This document shows, one piece after another, positions 11,501 to 22,027 of a DNA stretch of 64,000 nucleotides (its first letter is position 1; the number at the start of each line of letters is the position of its first letter). The translations under genes were made by a program, and so were the position numbers. Below the pieces are notes generated by a model. It saw nothing but the letters and a program-made list of their open reading frames with translations. It was not told the origin of the DNA and searched no databases. Source of the DNA: Bos javanicus (taxonomy: Eukaryota > Chordata > Mammalia > Artiodactyla > Bovidae); assembly GCF_032452875.1 (NCBI RefSeq), contig NC_083897.1, forward strand, positions 9,654,854-9,718,853, given 5' to 3'.

Positions 11501-12470
11501 TTCCTTCTACTCACCCTGGGGATCTTCATTTCTTCCTTTTCTGGTTGTTTTAGGTGTAGAGTTAGGTTGTGTAAAGCCTGTATTTCAATGAACCTTCCCC
11601 ATAGCACTGCTTTTACAGTGTCCCATAGGTTTTGGGTTATTTTGTTTTCATTTTAATTCGTTTCTATGCATATTTTGATTTCTTTTTTGATTTCTTCTGT
11701 GATTTATTGGTTATTCAGCAGCTTGTTGTTCAGCCTCCATATGTTGGATTTTTTAACAGTTTTTCGCCTATAATTGGCATCTAATCTTACTGCATTGTGG
11801 TCAGAAAAGATGCTTGGAATGATTTCATTTTTTTTGAATTTACCAAGGCCTGATTTATGGCCCAGGATGTGATCTATCCTGGAGAAGGTTCCATGTGCAC
11901 TTGAGAAAAAGGTGAAATTCATTGTTTTGGGGTGAAATATCCTATAGATACTAATTAGGTCTAACTGGTCCATTGTATCATTTAAAGTTTGTGTTTCCTT
12001 GTTAATTTTCTGTTTAATTGATCTATCCATAGGTGTGAGTGGGGTATTAAACTCTCCCACTATTATTGTGTTACTTTAATTTCCCCTTTCATACTTATTA
12101 GCATTTGCCTTACATAATGCGGTGTTTCTATGTTGGGTGCATATATGTTTATAATTGTTATATTCTTGGATTGATCCATTGATCATTATGTACTGTCGTC
12201 CTTTGTCTCTTTTCACAGCCTTTATTTCAAAGTCTATTTTATCTGATATGAGTATTGCTACTCCTGCTTTCTTCTGGTCTCTATTTGCGTGGAAAATCTT
12301 TTTCCAGCCCTTCACTTTCAGTTTGTATGTGTCCCTTGTTTTGAGGTGGGTCTCTTGTAGACAACATATATAGGGTCATGTTTTTGTATTCATTCAGCCA
12401 GTCTTTGTCTTTTGGTTGGGGCATCCAACCCATTTACATTTAAGGTAATTACTGATAAGTATGATCCCAT
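8596..12470 (-). pseudogene. L1-BT copy 1 ORF2 (endonuclease/reverse transcriptase), broken
   Basis: The ORF2 protein nicks target DNA and copies L1 RNA into it. The start codon is at 12,468-12,470 (MGSYLSVITLNVNGL by translation). Order: AP-type endonuclease (about 12,470-11,750, with SDHNAVRLD preserved near 11,800), linker with KSPGPDGFT near 11,100, reverse transcriptase (about 10,900-10,100, catalytic FADD at 10,390-10,401), Cys-rich C-terminus ending HIYGI at 8,596. Length fits the usual roughly 1,275 residues once the 79-bp SINE is discounted. Broken by several frameshifts, one of them a lost C near 12,375 just before the catalytic Glu of the endonuclease, another just before FADD. An A17 tract lies at 11,354-11,370 in the lysine-rich linker. 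Intact catalytic box, dead frame. Confidence 0.93.
10089..10167 (-). repeat. Internally deleted BovA2 SINE nested in L1 ORF2, 9-bp TSD
   Basis: TGTTTCTTT occurs at 10,080-10,088 and again at 10,168-10,176. Between them lie a degenerate (CTG)n head, a short unrecognised joint and BovA pieces GGGTTGCCATTTCCTTCTCC and CAAGTACTGGAG. Full BovA2 would be over 200 bp, so most of the body is gone. The L1 reads continuously if the insert and one TSD copy are removed. Confidence 0.9.
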
Positions 12471-12527
12471 TGCCATTTACTTTATTGTTTGGGGTTCGAG
12501 TTTATACACCCTTTTTGTATTTCCTGT

Positions 12528-13451
12528 CTAGCAAAGATCCTTTAGCATTTGTTTGAGAGCTGGTTTGGTGGTACCGAATTCTCTCAGCTTTTGCTTGTCT
12601 GTAAAGCTTTTGATTTCTCATTCATATTTGAATGAGATCCTTGCTGGGTACTGTAATCTGGGCTATAGGTTTTTCTCATTCATCACTTTAAGTATGTCCT
12701 GCCATTCCCTTCTGGCCTGAAGACTTTCTATTGAAAGATCAGCTGTTATCCTTATGTGAATCCCCTTGTGTGTTTTTTGTTATTTTTCCCTTGCTGCTTT
12801 TAATATTTGTTCTTTGTGTTTGATCTTTTTTAATTTGATTAATATGTGTCTTGGGGTGTTTTGGCTTGGGTTTATCCTTTTGGGACTCTCTGGGTTTCAT
12901 GGACTTGGGTGACTATTTCTTTCCCCATTTTAGGGAAATTTTCAACTATTATCCCCTCAAGTATTTTCTCATGGTCTTTCTTTTTGTCTTCTTCTTATGA
13001 GACTCCTACGATTCAAATGTTGGGGCATTTCATATTGTCCCAGGGGTCTTTGAGGTTGTCCTCATTTCTTTTAATTCGTTTTATTTTTTCCTCTCTGCTT
13101 CATTTATTTCTACCATTCTATCTTCTACCTCACTTATCCTATCTTTTGCCTCCATTATTCCTCTCTTGGTTCCCTCCAGAGTGCTTTTAATCTCATTTTT
13201 GCATTATTCATTATATATTGATGCTTTTTTATTTTTTCTAGGTCCTAGTTAAACATTTCTCTCATCTTCTCAATCCTTGCCCCCAGGCTATTTATCTGTA
13301 ACTCCATTTTGTTTTCAAGATTTTGGATCATTTTCACTATTATTATTTGGAATTCTTTTTCAAGTAGATTCCCTGTCTCTTCCTCTTTTGTTTGGTTTGG
13401 CAGGGATTTATCCTGTTCTTTTACCTTCAGGGTGTTTCTCTGCCTTTTCAT
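12528..13451 (-). pseudogene. L1-BT copy 1 ORF1 (RNA-binding chaperone), broken
   Basis: ORF1 protein binds L1 RNA as a trimer and is needed for retrotransposition. The start MKRQRNTLKVKEQ is at 13,451 and the end MLKDLC-stop at 12,528, giving 924 nt, the expected size for about 307 residues. The N-terminal 68 codons are open and include a heptad-like Leu/Ile/Met stretch, as expected for the coiled coil. A stop after REMFN at 13,245 ends the frame. ORF2 starts 57 nt after the ORF1 stop. Confidence 0.88.
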
Positions 13452-16214
13452 CTTGTTTATATTGCTGTGTTTGGGGTGGCCTTCCTGTATTCTGGCAGTT
13501 TGTGATTTTTTATTGTGGAGGTTCCTCCCTGTTGGTGGGGTTGTACAGGTGGCTTGTCAACATTTCCTGGTTAGGGCAGCTTGTGTCAATGTTCTGATGG
13601 ATGGAGCTGGGTTTCTTCTTTCTGGAGTGCAATGAAGTGTCCAGTAGTGAGTTTTGAGATGTCAGTGGGTTTGGTGTGAATTTGGGCAGCCTGTATATTG
13701 AAGCTCAGAGCTATGTTCCTGTGTTGCTGGAGAATTTGCATGATATGTCTTGCTCTGGAATTTGTTGGCCCTTGGGTGGTGCTTGGTTTCAGTGTAGGTT
13801 AGGAATCTTTGAATGAGCTCTTATCTATTAATGTTCCCTGGAGTCAGGAGTTCTCTAGTGTTCGCAGGTTTTGGACTTAAGCCTCCTGCCTCTGGATTTC
13901 AGTCTTATTCTTACAGTAGCCTCAAGACTTCTCCATCTATACAGCACCAATGATAAAACATCTAGGTTAATGATTAAAAGTTTCTCCACAGTGAGGTACA
14001 CCCAGAGAGGTACATAGAGTTACATGGGAAGAGAAAAAGGAGGAAGGAGATAGAAGTGACCAGGAGGAGAAGAGGGTGAATCAAAAGGGGAGAGAGGAAG
14101 CTAGGCAATAATCACTTCCCTATGTGCTCTCCACAGTCTGGACCCCTCAGAGATGTTCATGGAGTTACACAGAGGAGAGAAGAGGGAGGAAGGAGACAGA
14201 GGTGGCCAGGAGGATAAAAAGGTGGAATCAAAAGGAGAGAGACAGATCCAGCCAGTAATCTGTTCCCTAAGTGTTCTCCACAGCCTGGAACACACAAATA
14301 GATTCATGGAGTTGGGTAGAGAAGAGAAGGGGAATGGAGGAGATAGAGCTGATCTGGTAGAGAAAAAGGAGAGTCAAAAGGTGGAGAGAGCAATCAAGCT
14401 AGTAATCTCACTCCCAAGTAAAAATGGATACTTAAGATTGGGTCTTAAAGGTACAAAATTGATAACAAATACCAAAAAACAAAGATTAAAAATCTAGAGT
14501 AGAGGTTAGATTATCAAAAATACAATATTAAACAAAACAGAACAAATTCACAAAATTATGATATATATATATGTATATATGAAGTTTGCTTTAAAAATAG
14601 GGTCTTATTTTTTTGCAAGGTAATAATAGGTTATAAAAATGAAAATTAAAGGAGTAATAGGAGACTTAAAAAATTTAAAAATTAAAAAAATGATAATAGT
14701 AAAAATATATCTAGGACTTTCTCTGGAGCTGTTGTGGACAGTGTGGGGTCAGTTCATTTTCAGATAGTTCCTTGATTTGGCTTGTACTTCTCAAGATCTA
14801 TAGGTCCCTTCCTATGTAGTCGGTGCTAACTACAGGGTTTTAATCTATTGCACCTGTCACTTCCAAAGTGGTTCCCTCTGTTTATTTTAGCTTCTTCTGT
14901 TTGCTGGTCTCTTTAGTGTCTAATTTCTGCCCTGACACAAGGGGGCGGTGGTGGTCACTTTTTAAGGCTCACTTGTTCAGTAGTGCTGTGGGGAGGGAGG
15001 AACACTGCAAACAAATATCACTGGCATGTGTGGGGAGTGCTTGCAGTGTTTCAGCCGCACTGGGCTTGCCCCTGCTCACAGTGTGTGTGCTTTCCCAGTC
15101 TACACTGCTCAGGCTCTAGGTTGCTCTGCAGGGAACTATCTGATGTGGGCCCTGGGTTGCATGCATTCCCCAGGTCTAAGCCACTCACGTTCAGGTTCTC
15201 GGGTACTCCACTAAGGTGCAGACTTGGTTGGGGCTGCGTTTTGTGCCTGTCCCAGGTCCTAGCAACTCAGGTGACCAGGGGCTTGGCGAGTGCAGTCACC
15301 TCCAGTTGAAGGCTGTGTCTTATCACCTCCCCCTTTCCAGCTGCTTGGTTTTCTGGGTGTACAATGGGCATGCCTTCTCAGGTGTGCCGTGTGTCTCTTC
15401 TGGGGAGTTGATCTCTGTCTGTGACCCTCCCGGCAGATGTCGACCATCCAGAATCCCAAGAAGTCTTGGTTAGCAACGAAGACTTGGTTAGTCTGCTGCA
15501 GTTTAGTATAGGATGCCTCTCTGGGGACTCAATTGCCCCCTTCCGGCTCTGGCTGCCCTCACCTGCCTGTCTCCGGTGGGGGATGGGATGGTCTGCCGCT
15601 GGCTAGCTCTGCTCAGTCCTTTCTGTGAGCAGGCCTGGCAGTGTCTTATGTTAGGGTTTTTCGCAGGATAGCTATCCCACAGTCTGGGTTGCTGTCTCAA
15701 GTTAGTTCCTTCAGATTGCCCTTGGGGCATTCAGGCCTGGTCCTTACCCTAAGCAGTGTAGCCCGTGCCTCCCTGTCCAGCCCCCACTTGCTAGTGGTGG
15801 ATGCGAGTGTCAGGGCTGCTTCTCCACTGGGGGAGTTACCGTTGGGCATATAATCTGTGGGTTTTATTTATTTGTTTTTCCTCCTGGTTTTGTTGCCCTT
15901 TGAGATTCCAAGACTTGCCACAGACCTGCTGGTGAGAGTGTTTCCTGGTGTTTGGAAACTTATCTCTTTTTAAGACTCCCTTCCCGGAACAGATCTCCAT
16001 CCCTACTTCTTTTGTGTCTCTTTTTATCTTTTATATTTTGGCTTACCTCCTTTCGAAGACAATGGGCTGCCTTTCTGGGTGCCTGATGTCCTCTGCCAGC
16101 ATTCAGAAGTTGTTTTGTGGAATTTTCTCAGTGCTCAAATGTTCTTTTGATGAATTTGTGGGGAAGAAAGTGGTCTCCCCATCCTATTCCTCCTCCATCT
16201 TGGCACTGCCCCTC
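13452..16214 (-). promoter_or_regulatory. L1-BT copy 1 5'UTR with internal promoter region
   Basis: About 2.76 kb, relatively GC-rich between 14,900 and 15,850, as expected for an L1 5'UTR carrying an internal RNA polymerase II promoter. It is alignable along its length to the 5'UTR of copy 2 (53,451-56,235). Open frames on either strand here (for example 14,868-15,119 and 15,216-15,473) are chance frames. No activity can be inferred from sequence. Confidence 0.85.
13986..14420. repeat. Three ~146-bp tandem units in L1 5'UTR
   Basis: Units begin with CCACAG(T/C) at 13,986, 14,131 and 14,278. Each holds, in order, a GTTACA or GTTGGGTAGAG motif, a purine-rich GGAGGAAGGAGA block, TCAAAAGG(G)GAGAG and AGTAATC(T/A)C. 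Spacings are 145 and 147 bp. The same three-unit block occurs in copy 2, so it belongs to the element family. Confidence 0.88.
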
Positions 16215-16227
16215 TGAACTTGTTTTA
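16215..16227. repeat. Target-site duplication, right copy (L1-BT copy 1)
   Basis: Exact second copy of TGAACTTGTTTTA from 8,209-8,221. Confidence 0.95.
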
Positions 16228-16339
16228 GAAGGAAGTAAATCCATACAATTGCAAAACAGAACCAATTCTCCATTTTCAAACTATACCTATTCTTTTGCAG
16301 TTTTGGCAGTGATCACCTAGAGTACAGGTTCGTGCTTTC

Positions 16340-16850
16340 TCACTGTCAGTGATCTTTGAGGTATGAAAAACATGAAGTAACCTTAAATACATATTACTAA
16401 ATGAAAGAAGTGACTCTGAAAATATTATACACTATATGATACTCTAGAAAAACAAAATTGTGGAGACAATAAAAGGATCAGTGGTTTCCAGGTGTCTTGG
16501 GAAGAAAGGGAGGTAAGTAATTGAAACATAAAAGATTATTAGGGTGGTGCAACTACTCTGTGTGAAATTATGATGATGTATACATTCCATCATATATTTG
16601 TCAAATCCTGTGAAATGTACAACAAGTGTAGACCCTAATATAAACTATGGGCTCTGGATGATAATGCTGTGTCAGTGTCAGTTCAATGCTTATAACAAAT
16701 GTAACACTCTGGTGTGAAATGTAGATAATGGAAGAGGCTATCCATGTGTAGGATTAGGGGATATATGGGAAATCTCTTACCTTCCACTCGATTTTTCTGT
16801 GAATGTACAACTACCGTAATAATAAAATATTTTAAAAGAAACTATTATTA
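16340..16850 (+). mobile_element. Old L1 3'UTR, sense
   Basis: Follows the 3'UTR of Mesozoic-age L1s: TTGTGGAGACAATAAAAGGA, GTGGTTTCCAGGTGTCTTGG, TAACACTCTGGTGTGAAATG, GGATATATGGGAAATCTCTT, and an A-rich end after CCGTAATAATAAAATA. Likely L1MA/MB class, which I cannot resolve further. Confidence 0.75.
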
Positions 16851-18269
16851 TAACAGTTTTATCCTTTTTGTTTTAGATCTGGAATATTTGCAGGTAAATA
16901 ATTTTTCCCTTTTAAGATGTTTATATAATGCTTTCTTGATAAGAGTAATTCTATCTTTATTTTGGTGCTAGAGATGTATATGCACAGACGTATAGCATCA
17001 CTAATAATTAATGGCAAAATTCTCCATCATGAACATTTTTTTTGGTAAATCAAAATTGGCTTTTGGCCCTCTACTGTACTGCCTACCACATTACTGGCAT
17101 TACTTGTCTTGTCTCCTCTAAAGGATGCCTCAATTACTGAAAGTGTTGCATTACCAGATGCTGTTCTACATTTGGACTTACTGAGGCCTTTATATATTTG
17201 CCTAGAATATAAATACTTGGCCCTAGACTCAGAGGAGTTATGCTATAACTTGTATATTGAATCCTCTTACTCCTTCTCCTTATTTTTTTCTAGAATTCTT
17301 GCCATTAGTTATAAAAGTCACTAAAATGACTCTGTTAGCTGTAATTTTATTAGCTAACACCCATTAGCTATTATTCATTAGCACCCACCTCAGGGAAACT
17401 GTATTTTCCCTCAAATTTTTACCTTTAAAGTGATGGACATTCTTTCTTTAATTATGTACAAATGTTAGATATTTCAAAATGTAAATTCCAGAGTCTTTTA
17501 CTGCATATGCCTAAGCTTTCTGGTTCATACCGGCCATATTCTTTGGATTCAAGTAAAGAAAGATCCGTTTTACTTGCTGGTCAGAAAAAACTATGTAATG
17601 ATGAAAATATTATTGTATTTATTGATGGTTTTATAGCTGTTTCAGAATAGCATTCATCATTGTCTTTTGCAGGAAGCTTTCTACTAGCTTCTGTGTTAAT
17701 GTTAACATTTTAGGGAATTGTATCAAACATTTTGAGAATGTTAAAAAAATGAAAAAAAATTATGATCTCATGAAAGTCTATGCACATATTAATTAAGGAA
17801 TATCTTTTTTAAGAAGAAAATATTAAATGTAATACAGGAGGACAGGGGAATTCTGCAAAAGTGAAATAAATATTATAATAATTTATTTTCTAAACAGACT
17901 TAAAAAAATAGATCCTTAGCACATAAAGCTGGGAGGAAAGGCACCATGAGTTGAAAGAGAACACATTTTTTAAAGAAGTGCATAATATTCTGATTTTGTC
18001 TAATTTTACAGCAACTTTATGGGAAGAAACTGTCAGCAATTTAATTGAAACAGAATGATAAAGGAACTCAAGTAATTCATTTTTGTTCATTTTTATTGTG
18101 ACATAGCTTTAGATAAAGCATAACAGAATAAAAACCATCTGTCAGATGAATGTAGACACCATTGGTATACAATTACAGGCATACTTATAAAAGAAACCAA
18201 TAAAAGTTGCTACCAAAGTAAAATTTATACCAGCACTTGGAACACCCAAAATACTATGATAAATAAAAG
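16851..18269. other. Non-repetitive, AT-rich stretch without a recognisable gene
   Basis: No repeat family recognised. Short open frames (16,744-16,971; 17,109-17,324; 17,462-17,650) match nothing I know and have no supporting signal. A 17-nt exon-like piece at 16,877-16,893 was considered and rejected. A short TTAGCT-rich cluster lies at 17,334-17,390. Confidence 0.5.
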
Positions 18270-19500
18270 CTTATATGTGAAAAAAAACCACTTTTGCTCA
18301 TCAAAGAACATTATCAAGAAATTGAAAAAAATCTACAGAATGACATAAAATATTTACAAATTATATATATATATATGGGTCTAATATGCACAATATATTT
18401 AAAAAACTACTCAACAACAAAAAGACAACCCAATTAAAAAATGGACAAGGGATTTATTTAGACATTCATCCAAAGAAGATATGCAAATGGCCAAGAAGCA
18501 CATATAAAGAAGTAAATCATTATTATCCATTAGGGAAATGCAGGTTAAACCACTAAATACCACATTGTACCCAATAGGAGGGCTATAATTAAAAAAATAA
18601 ATAAAGGAAATAACATGTGTTGGTGAGGATGTAGAGAATGTAGAACCCTTAGGCAATATTGTTGGGAAGGCAATATGATTGAAATACAGTTTGTCAGTTC
18701 CTCAGTAAGTTAAGTATAGAGTAACTTTATAAGTCAACAGTCTCACTCTTGGGTATGTATTTAAGAGAATTGAAAGCACAAGTTCATACTCCTATACATA
18801 AGATGTACAGGAGTGTTCCTACCAGTATGACCCATAATAGCCAAAATAAATAAAGCAATTCAAATGTCTATCAATTAATAAACGGATAAAGCAAATGTGG
18901 TACATCCATACAGTGGAATATTATTTCATCATAAAAGGGATGAAATACAGTATGTGCTATAACATGGATCAACTTTGAAAACATTATGCTAAGTGAAGAA
19001 AAGTGAGATTGCTCAGTCTTGTCTGACTTTTTGCAACCCTATGGACTGTAGCCTACCAGTTTCCTCCATCCATGGGATTTTCCAGGCAAGAGTACTGGAG
19101 TGGGTTGCCATTTCCTTCACCAAGGTATCTTCACCACCCAGGGATTGAATGTGGATCTCCAGCATTGCAGACAGATGCTTTACCATCTGAGGCACCAGGG
19201 AAGCAAGTTAAGGAAGCCAAATACAACTAGTGGCATATTGTTTGATTCCATTTGTTTGAAACATCCAAAACAGGTAGATACAAAAATCAGATTAGTTTTA
19301 GTGGTTGCTTAGAATAGGGAGGAATGGAGAAATGACTGCTCAATGGGTACGGAGTTTCTTTTGGGAATGATGAAAACATTTTGTAAAAAGAGATGGCAGT
19401 TGCATAATGTTGAGAATGTACTAAATACCACTGAATTGTACACTTTTAAATGGTCAATTTTATGTTATGTGAATTTTACCTCAATAAAAACAATGAAAAA
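18270..19500 (+). mobile_element. Old L1 ORF2 end plus 3'UTR, sense, split by a SINE
   Basis: Contains ATTAAAAAATGGACAAGGGA, CATCCAAAGAAGATATGCAA, GTACATCCATACAGTGGAAT and the end AATTTTACCTCAATAAAAAC. An (AT)n tract lies at about 18,365-18,376. A Bov-tA at 19,004-19,205 splits it, and the L1 resumes at GCCAAATACAACTAGTG. Confidence 0.85.
19004..19205 (-). repeat. Bov-tA SINE, antisense, with tRNA head
   Basis: BovA body first (GACTGTAGCCTACCAGTTTC, ACTGGAGTGGGTTGCCATTT), then the reverse-read tRNA head with CAGGGATTGAATGTGGATC and GCACCAGGGAAGC. Splits the surrounding L1. Confidence 0.92.
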
Positions 19501-19639
19501 TACAAGTTTATAGGAAGGTCATGAATTAGGTAGAAACATATTGATACTTTGGTTTATATTATAGATAAAATTCAGTAACCCTCACTGATCAGATACAAGT
19601 GAAAGAATGTTATTGCAATAGAGTTGCTTGATTAAACTA

Positions 19640-19770
19640 AGTAAGTTTAGAAAACTTGAGTCCTTGACCTGTCACTGTTAAGCTGTGTGATCTAAGAAAA
19701 GTGATTTATCTTTTTTCTGCCTTTATAGTTGTACCTGTTAGCCTGAAAGAACTGTAAGGAACACACCCTC
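19640..19770 (+). repeat. MIR SINE fragment, sense
   Basis: Follows the MIR core: CTGTCACTGTTAAGCTGTG, then a decayed 'accttgggcaagtcactta' equivalent at 19,690-19,715 and TGTACCTGTTAGCCTGAAAG. Old and diverged. Confidence 0.55.
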
Positions 19771-20504
19771 TTCCCTTATATGAGTGATTTTATGTATATA
19801 GGAAAGGAGCTATTGTGGTTTCTACTTGAAAGGATGAGAAATGTGAAGAGCTTCAGAAGATACTCCAGAAAATCAATCCACAATGTAGAAGATATAGAAA
19901 GCAGCCATTTGAAGTATAGTGAAGGAAAAGAGGCAAAAGATCACAAATGAATCTGTGTTTCTTTGTATGAGTACTTAATGCGATTGTTTTTAGCCGAAAT
20001 AGGATTAGAGAGTGTCGAGGCTGGGAGGAGCCTGAAGTTTGGAGAAGGATGGTGGAGGGTTGATGCAAAGAAATACTCTAACTATTCAGGTAACCTAAGA
20101 AAATATTCTGAGTCCTTGTCGAGGACTCCCTCAGAGATTACTTTTTCTGAAACTTCATTCTCTCAAATTCTTTTGAGAATCAAATGTTAGAATACTATTT
20201 TTTCCTGTATCATTTCATTTGCTGTTTTATTAACTTTTCTCAGTATTGTTCACTTTGACCTGGCTTAACAAAGAACGTTAGGATGAAATAACCCCATAAG
20301 AGAATTTATTTATTTAATACATGAACACAACTATAAAGTATACACCTATTTTCACCCAACTGCTTTCCTCTGTTTTTGGAATAGTGTTTAAATTTTCTAT
20401 GAATGTTGTATATGTGCCCAGAAGCTATTTATAGCATTGGGTACATTTATGAATCAGATAATAACTAACTGCTAATTTGAATAGCCACAATCTCATTTCC
20501 TATT
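19771..20504. other. Non-repetitive stretch
   Basis: No gene or repeat recognised. Two overlapping opposite-strand open frames (19,853-20,068 and 19,963-20,190) have no recognisable product. Confidence 0.4.
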
Positions 20505-20765
20505 CTAAACTTGTGGAATGTTGTACTGTGCTTTCAAACAACTTCCAATCCCAGAGGTGACTATATTTCAGTGGAGGGTGATATGATTAAAGTATATACT
20601 CAGAAATGTGATCTTGTAATAGTTTTTAACACAGAATTTCCAATAAAGCTAACAGGAGATGTGCTCACAGACTGTAGATTTTGGCTCATTGTATAGTTTT
20701 TGAAGTGATTTGGGATCCTTTGAGATGAAAAGTGGTATATAAATATAATATTCTACATTTTTTTA
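20505..20765 (+). repeat. Possible very old CR1/L3-type or CORE-SINE tail
   Basis: The end, GATTTGGGATCCTTTGAGAT followed by GAAAAGTGGTATATAAATAT, resembles the 'gaaaggcgctatataaat' tail shared by several ancient vertebrate retroposons. The rest is too diverged to place. Could also be coincidence. Confidence 0.3.
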
Positions 20766-20972
20766 TTATGGTATCCTTCAAACAAATTGCAACATGGAAC
20801 ATTTTACAAAGATGGGAAATAAAACTTTAGTTAAATAATAAGTGTAGAAGAGAAAGAGGAGACAGAATAAAGAAAGGAAATAGGAAGGACAGGCTTGAGC
20901 TGCATTGTAAAAGAAGTGGATATATATTAGGATGTAACTATAAATCTTTACTAACAGTATTAATGATACATT

Positions 20973-21171
20973 GGGCTTCCCTGGTGGCTCAGGTGGTTAA
21001 GAATCTGCCTGCAATGCAGGAGAGCTGGATTCGATTCCTGGACTGAGAAGATCCCCTGGAGGAGGGCATGTCAACCCACTCCATATTCTTGCCTGGAGAA
21101 TCCCCAGGGACAGAGTAACCTGGTGGGCTACAGTCCATGGGAATCACAAAGAGTCAGACACGACTGAAGTG
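20973..21171 (+). repeat. Bov-tA SINE, sense, 14-bp TSD
   Basis: Full head GGGCTTCCCTGGTGGCTCAG, B-box-like GGATTCGATTCC, BovA body and tail GAGTCAGACACGACTGAAG. ATTAATGATACATT flanks it exactly at 20,959-20,972 and 21,172-21,185. The intact TSD and head mark it as one of the younger SINEs here. Confidence 0.97.
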
Positions 21172-21387
21172 ATTAATGATACATTAGTTTTATTCAGTTA
21201 GGAATTGATTTTGAGATAATTTATAATGGGAAATATTCATATTTAGGTATATTCTTTGAAAGATAAAACATGCAATTTAACCTAAGTAGTGACCCAGGTT
21301 ACCCAAACTAGTTGAAAAAAAAAATGTTTTTCCTTATCTGTTCAACCTAGAGAGAAAAATTCAGTCTAGTTTTGCTAAGAAACTTTC

Positions 21388-21666
21388 CTGCTGCTGCTGC
21401 TGCTGCTAAGTCGCTTCAGTTGTGTCCGACTCTGTGCGACCCCATAGATGGCAGCCCACCAGGCTCCCCCATCCCTGGGATTCTCAGGCAAGAACACTGG
21501 AGTGGGTTGCCATTTCCTTCTCCAATGCATGAAAGTGAAAAGTGAAAGTGAAGTCACTCAGTCGTGTCCGACTCCTCACGACCCCGTGGACTGCAGCCTA
21601 CCAGGCTCCTCCGTCCATGGGATTCTCCAGGCAAGAGTACTGGATTGGGGTGCCATCGCCTTCTCT
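21388..21666 (-). repeat. BovA2 SINE (dimer), antisense, with (CTG)n end
   Basis: Starts with (CTG)6 and TAAGTCGCTTCAGTTGTGTC. It holds two BovA monomers joined by GAAAGTGAAAAGTGAAAGTG, with the second beginning GTCACTCAGTCGTGTCCGAC. The CTG run is the SINE's tail repeat and not an independent microsatellite. No clean TSD seen. Confidence 0.95.
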
Positions 21667-22027
21667 AGTCCACTTCAAATTGAATTGGACTTTCAAGGAA
21701 AACTACATATGCAGGAATATTTATAAAGGGAGAGATTAGACAAATTAGAAAATATGATAAATCCTATGCTGGATTGTTTTTGGTTCTGTAGAAAACAAAA
21801 TTTTAATTGAGCAAAGAAACCCTGTGACCAGAGCAGAATGAACAATGGTACAAAACACATGGGTGGCAGTATGTTTTTTAGAAGTAAAAACCAGATGGAA
21901 AATAACTTTAAAACAAAACTGGCATGAAAGGAAAAACATCTTCCAAGAATGTACTTCACAATTTTGAAAATTTTGTTTGTCTTACATATAAGCTGTATTC
22001 AACTAATTTTCCACTGGCTAAGGAAGA
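21667..22027. other. Non-repetitive stretch
   Basis: No gene or repeat recognised between the BovA2 and the BovB. The minus-strand frames (21,693-21,959) are unsupported. Confidence 0.4.

Larger units (their letters stand above)
8222..16214 (-). mobile_element. Full-length L1-BT retrotransposon, copy 1 (dead)
   Basis: About 8.0 kb, minus strand, bounded by a perfect 13-bp TSD. It runs from the 5' end near 16,214 (complement of a GGCAGTGCCAAGATGG-like start) through 5'UTR, ORF1 and ORF2 to a 3'UTR with a poly(A) end that reads as poly(T) at 8,222. Full length plus TSD shows ordinary target-primed reverse transcription. Both ORFs carry frameshifts and stops. A 79-bp SINE fragment is nested at 10,089-10,167. 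Confidence 0.97.

Noticed and set aside
13986..14420. Regular repeats as a CRISPR-like array
   Set aside because: Units of ~146 bp without short identical repeats and variable spacers, inside an L1 5'UTR of a mammal.
16877..16893. A 17-nt microexon between TTTTAG and GTAAAT
   Set aside because: Such a short match to splice sites is expected by chance in AT-rich DNA, and no neighbouring exon is seen.
21388..21408. (CTG)n tracts at 21,388 and 59,689 as unstable triplet loci
   Set aside because: They are the normal terminal repeat of BovA2 SINEs read in reverse.
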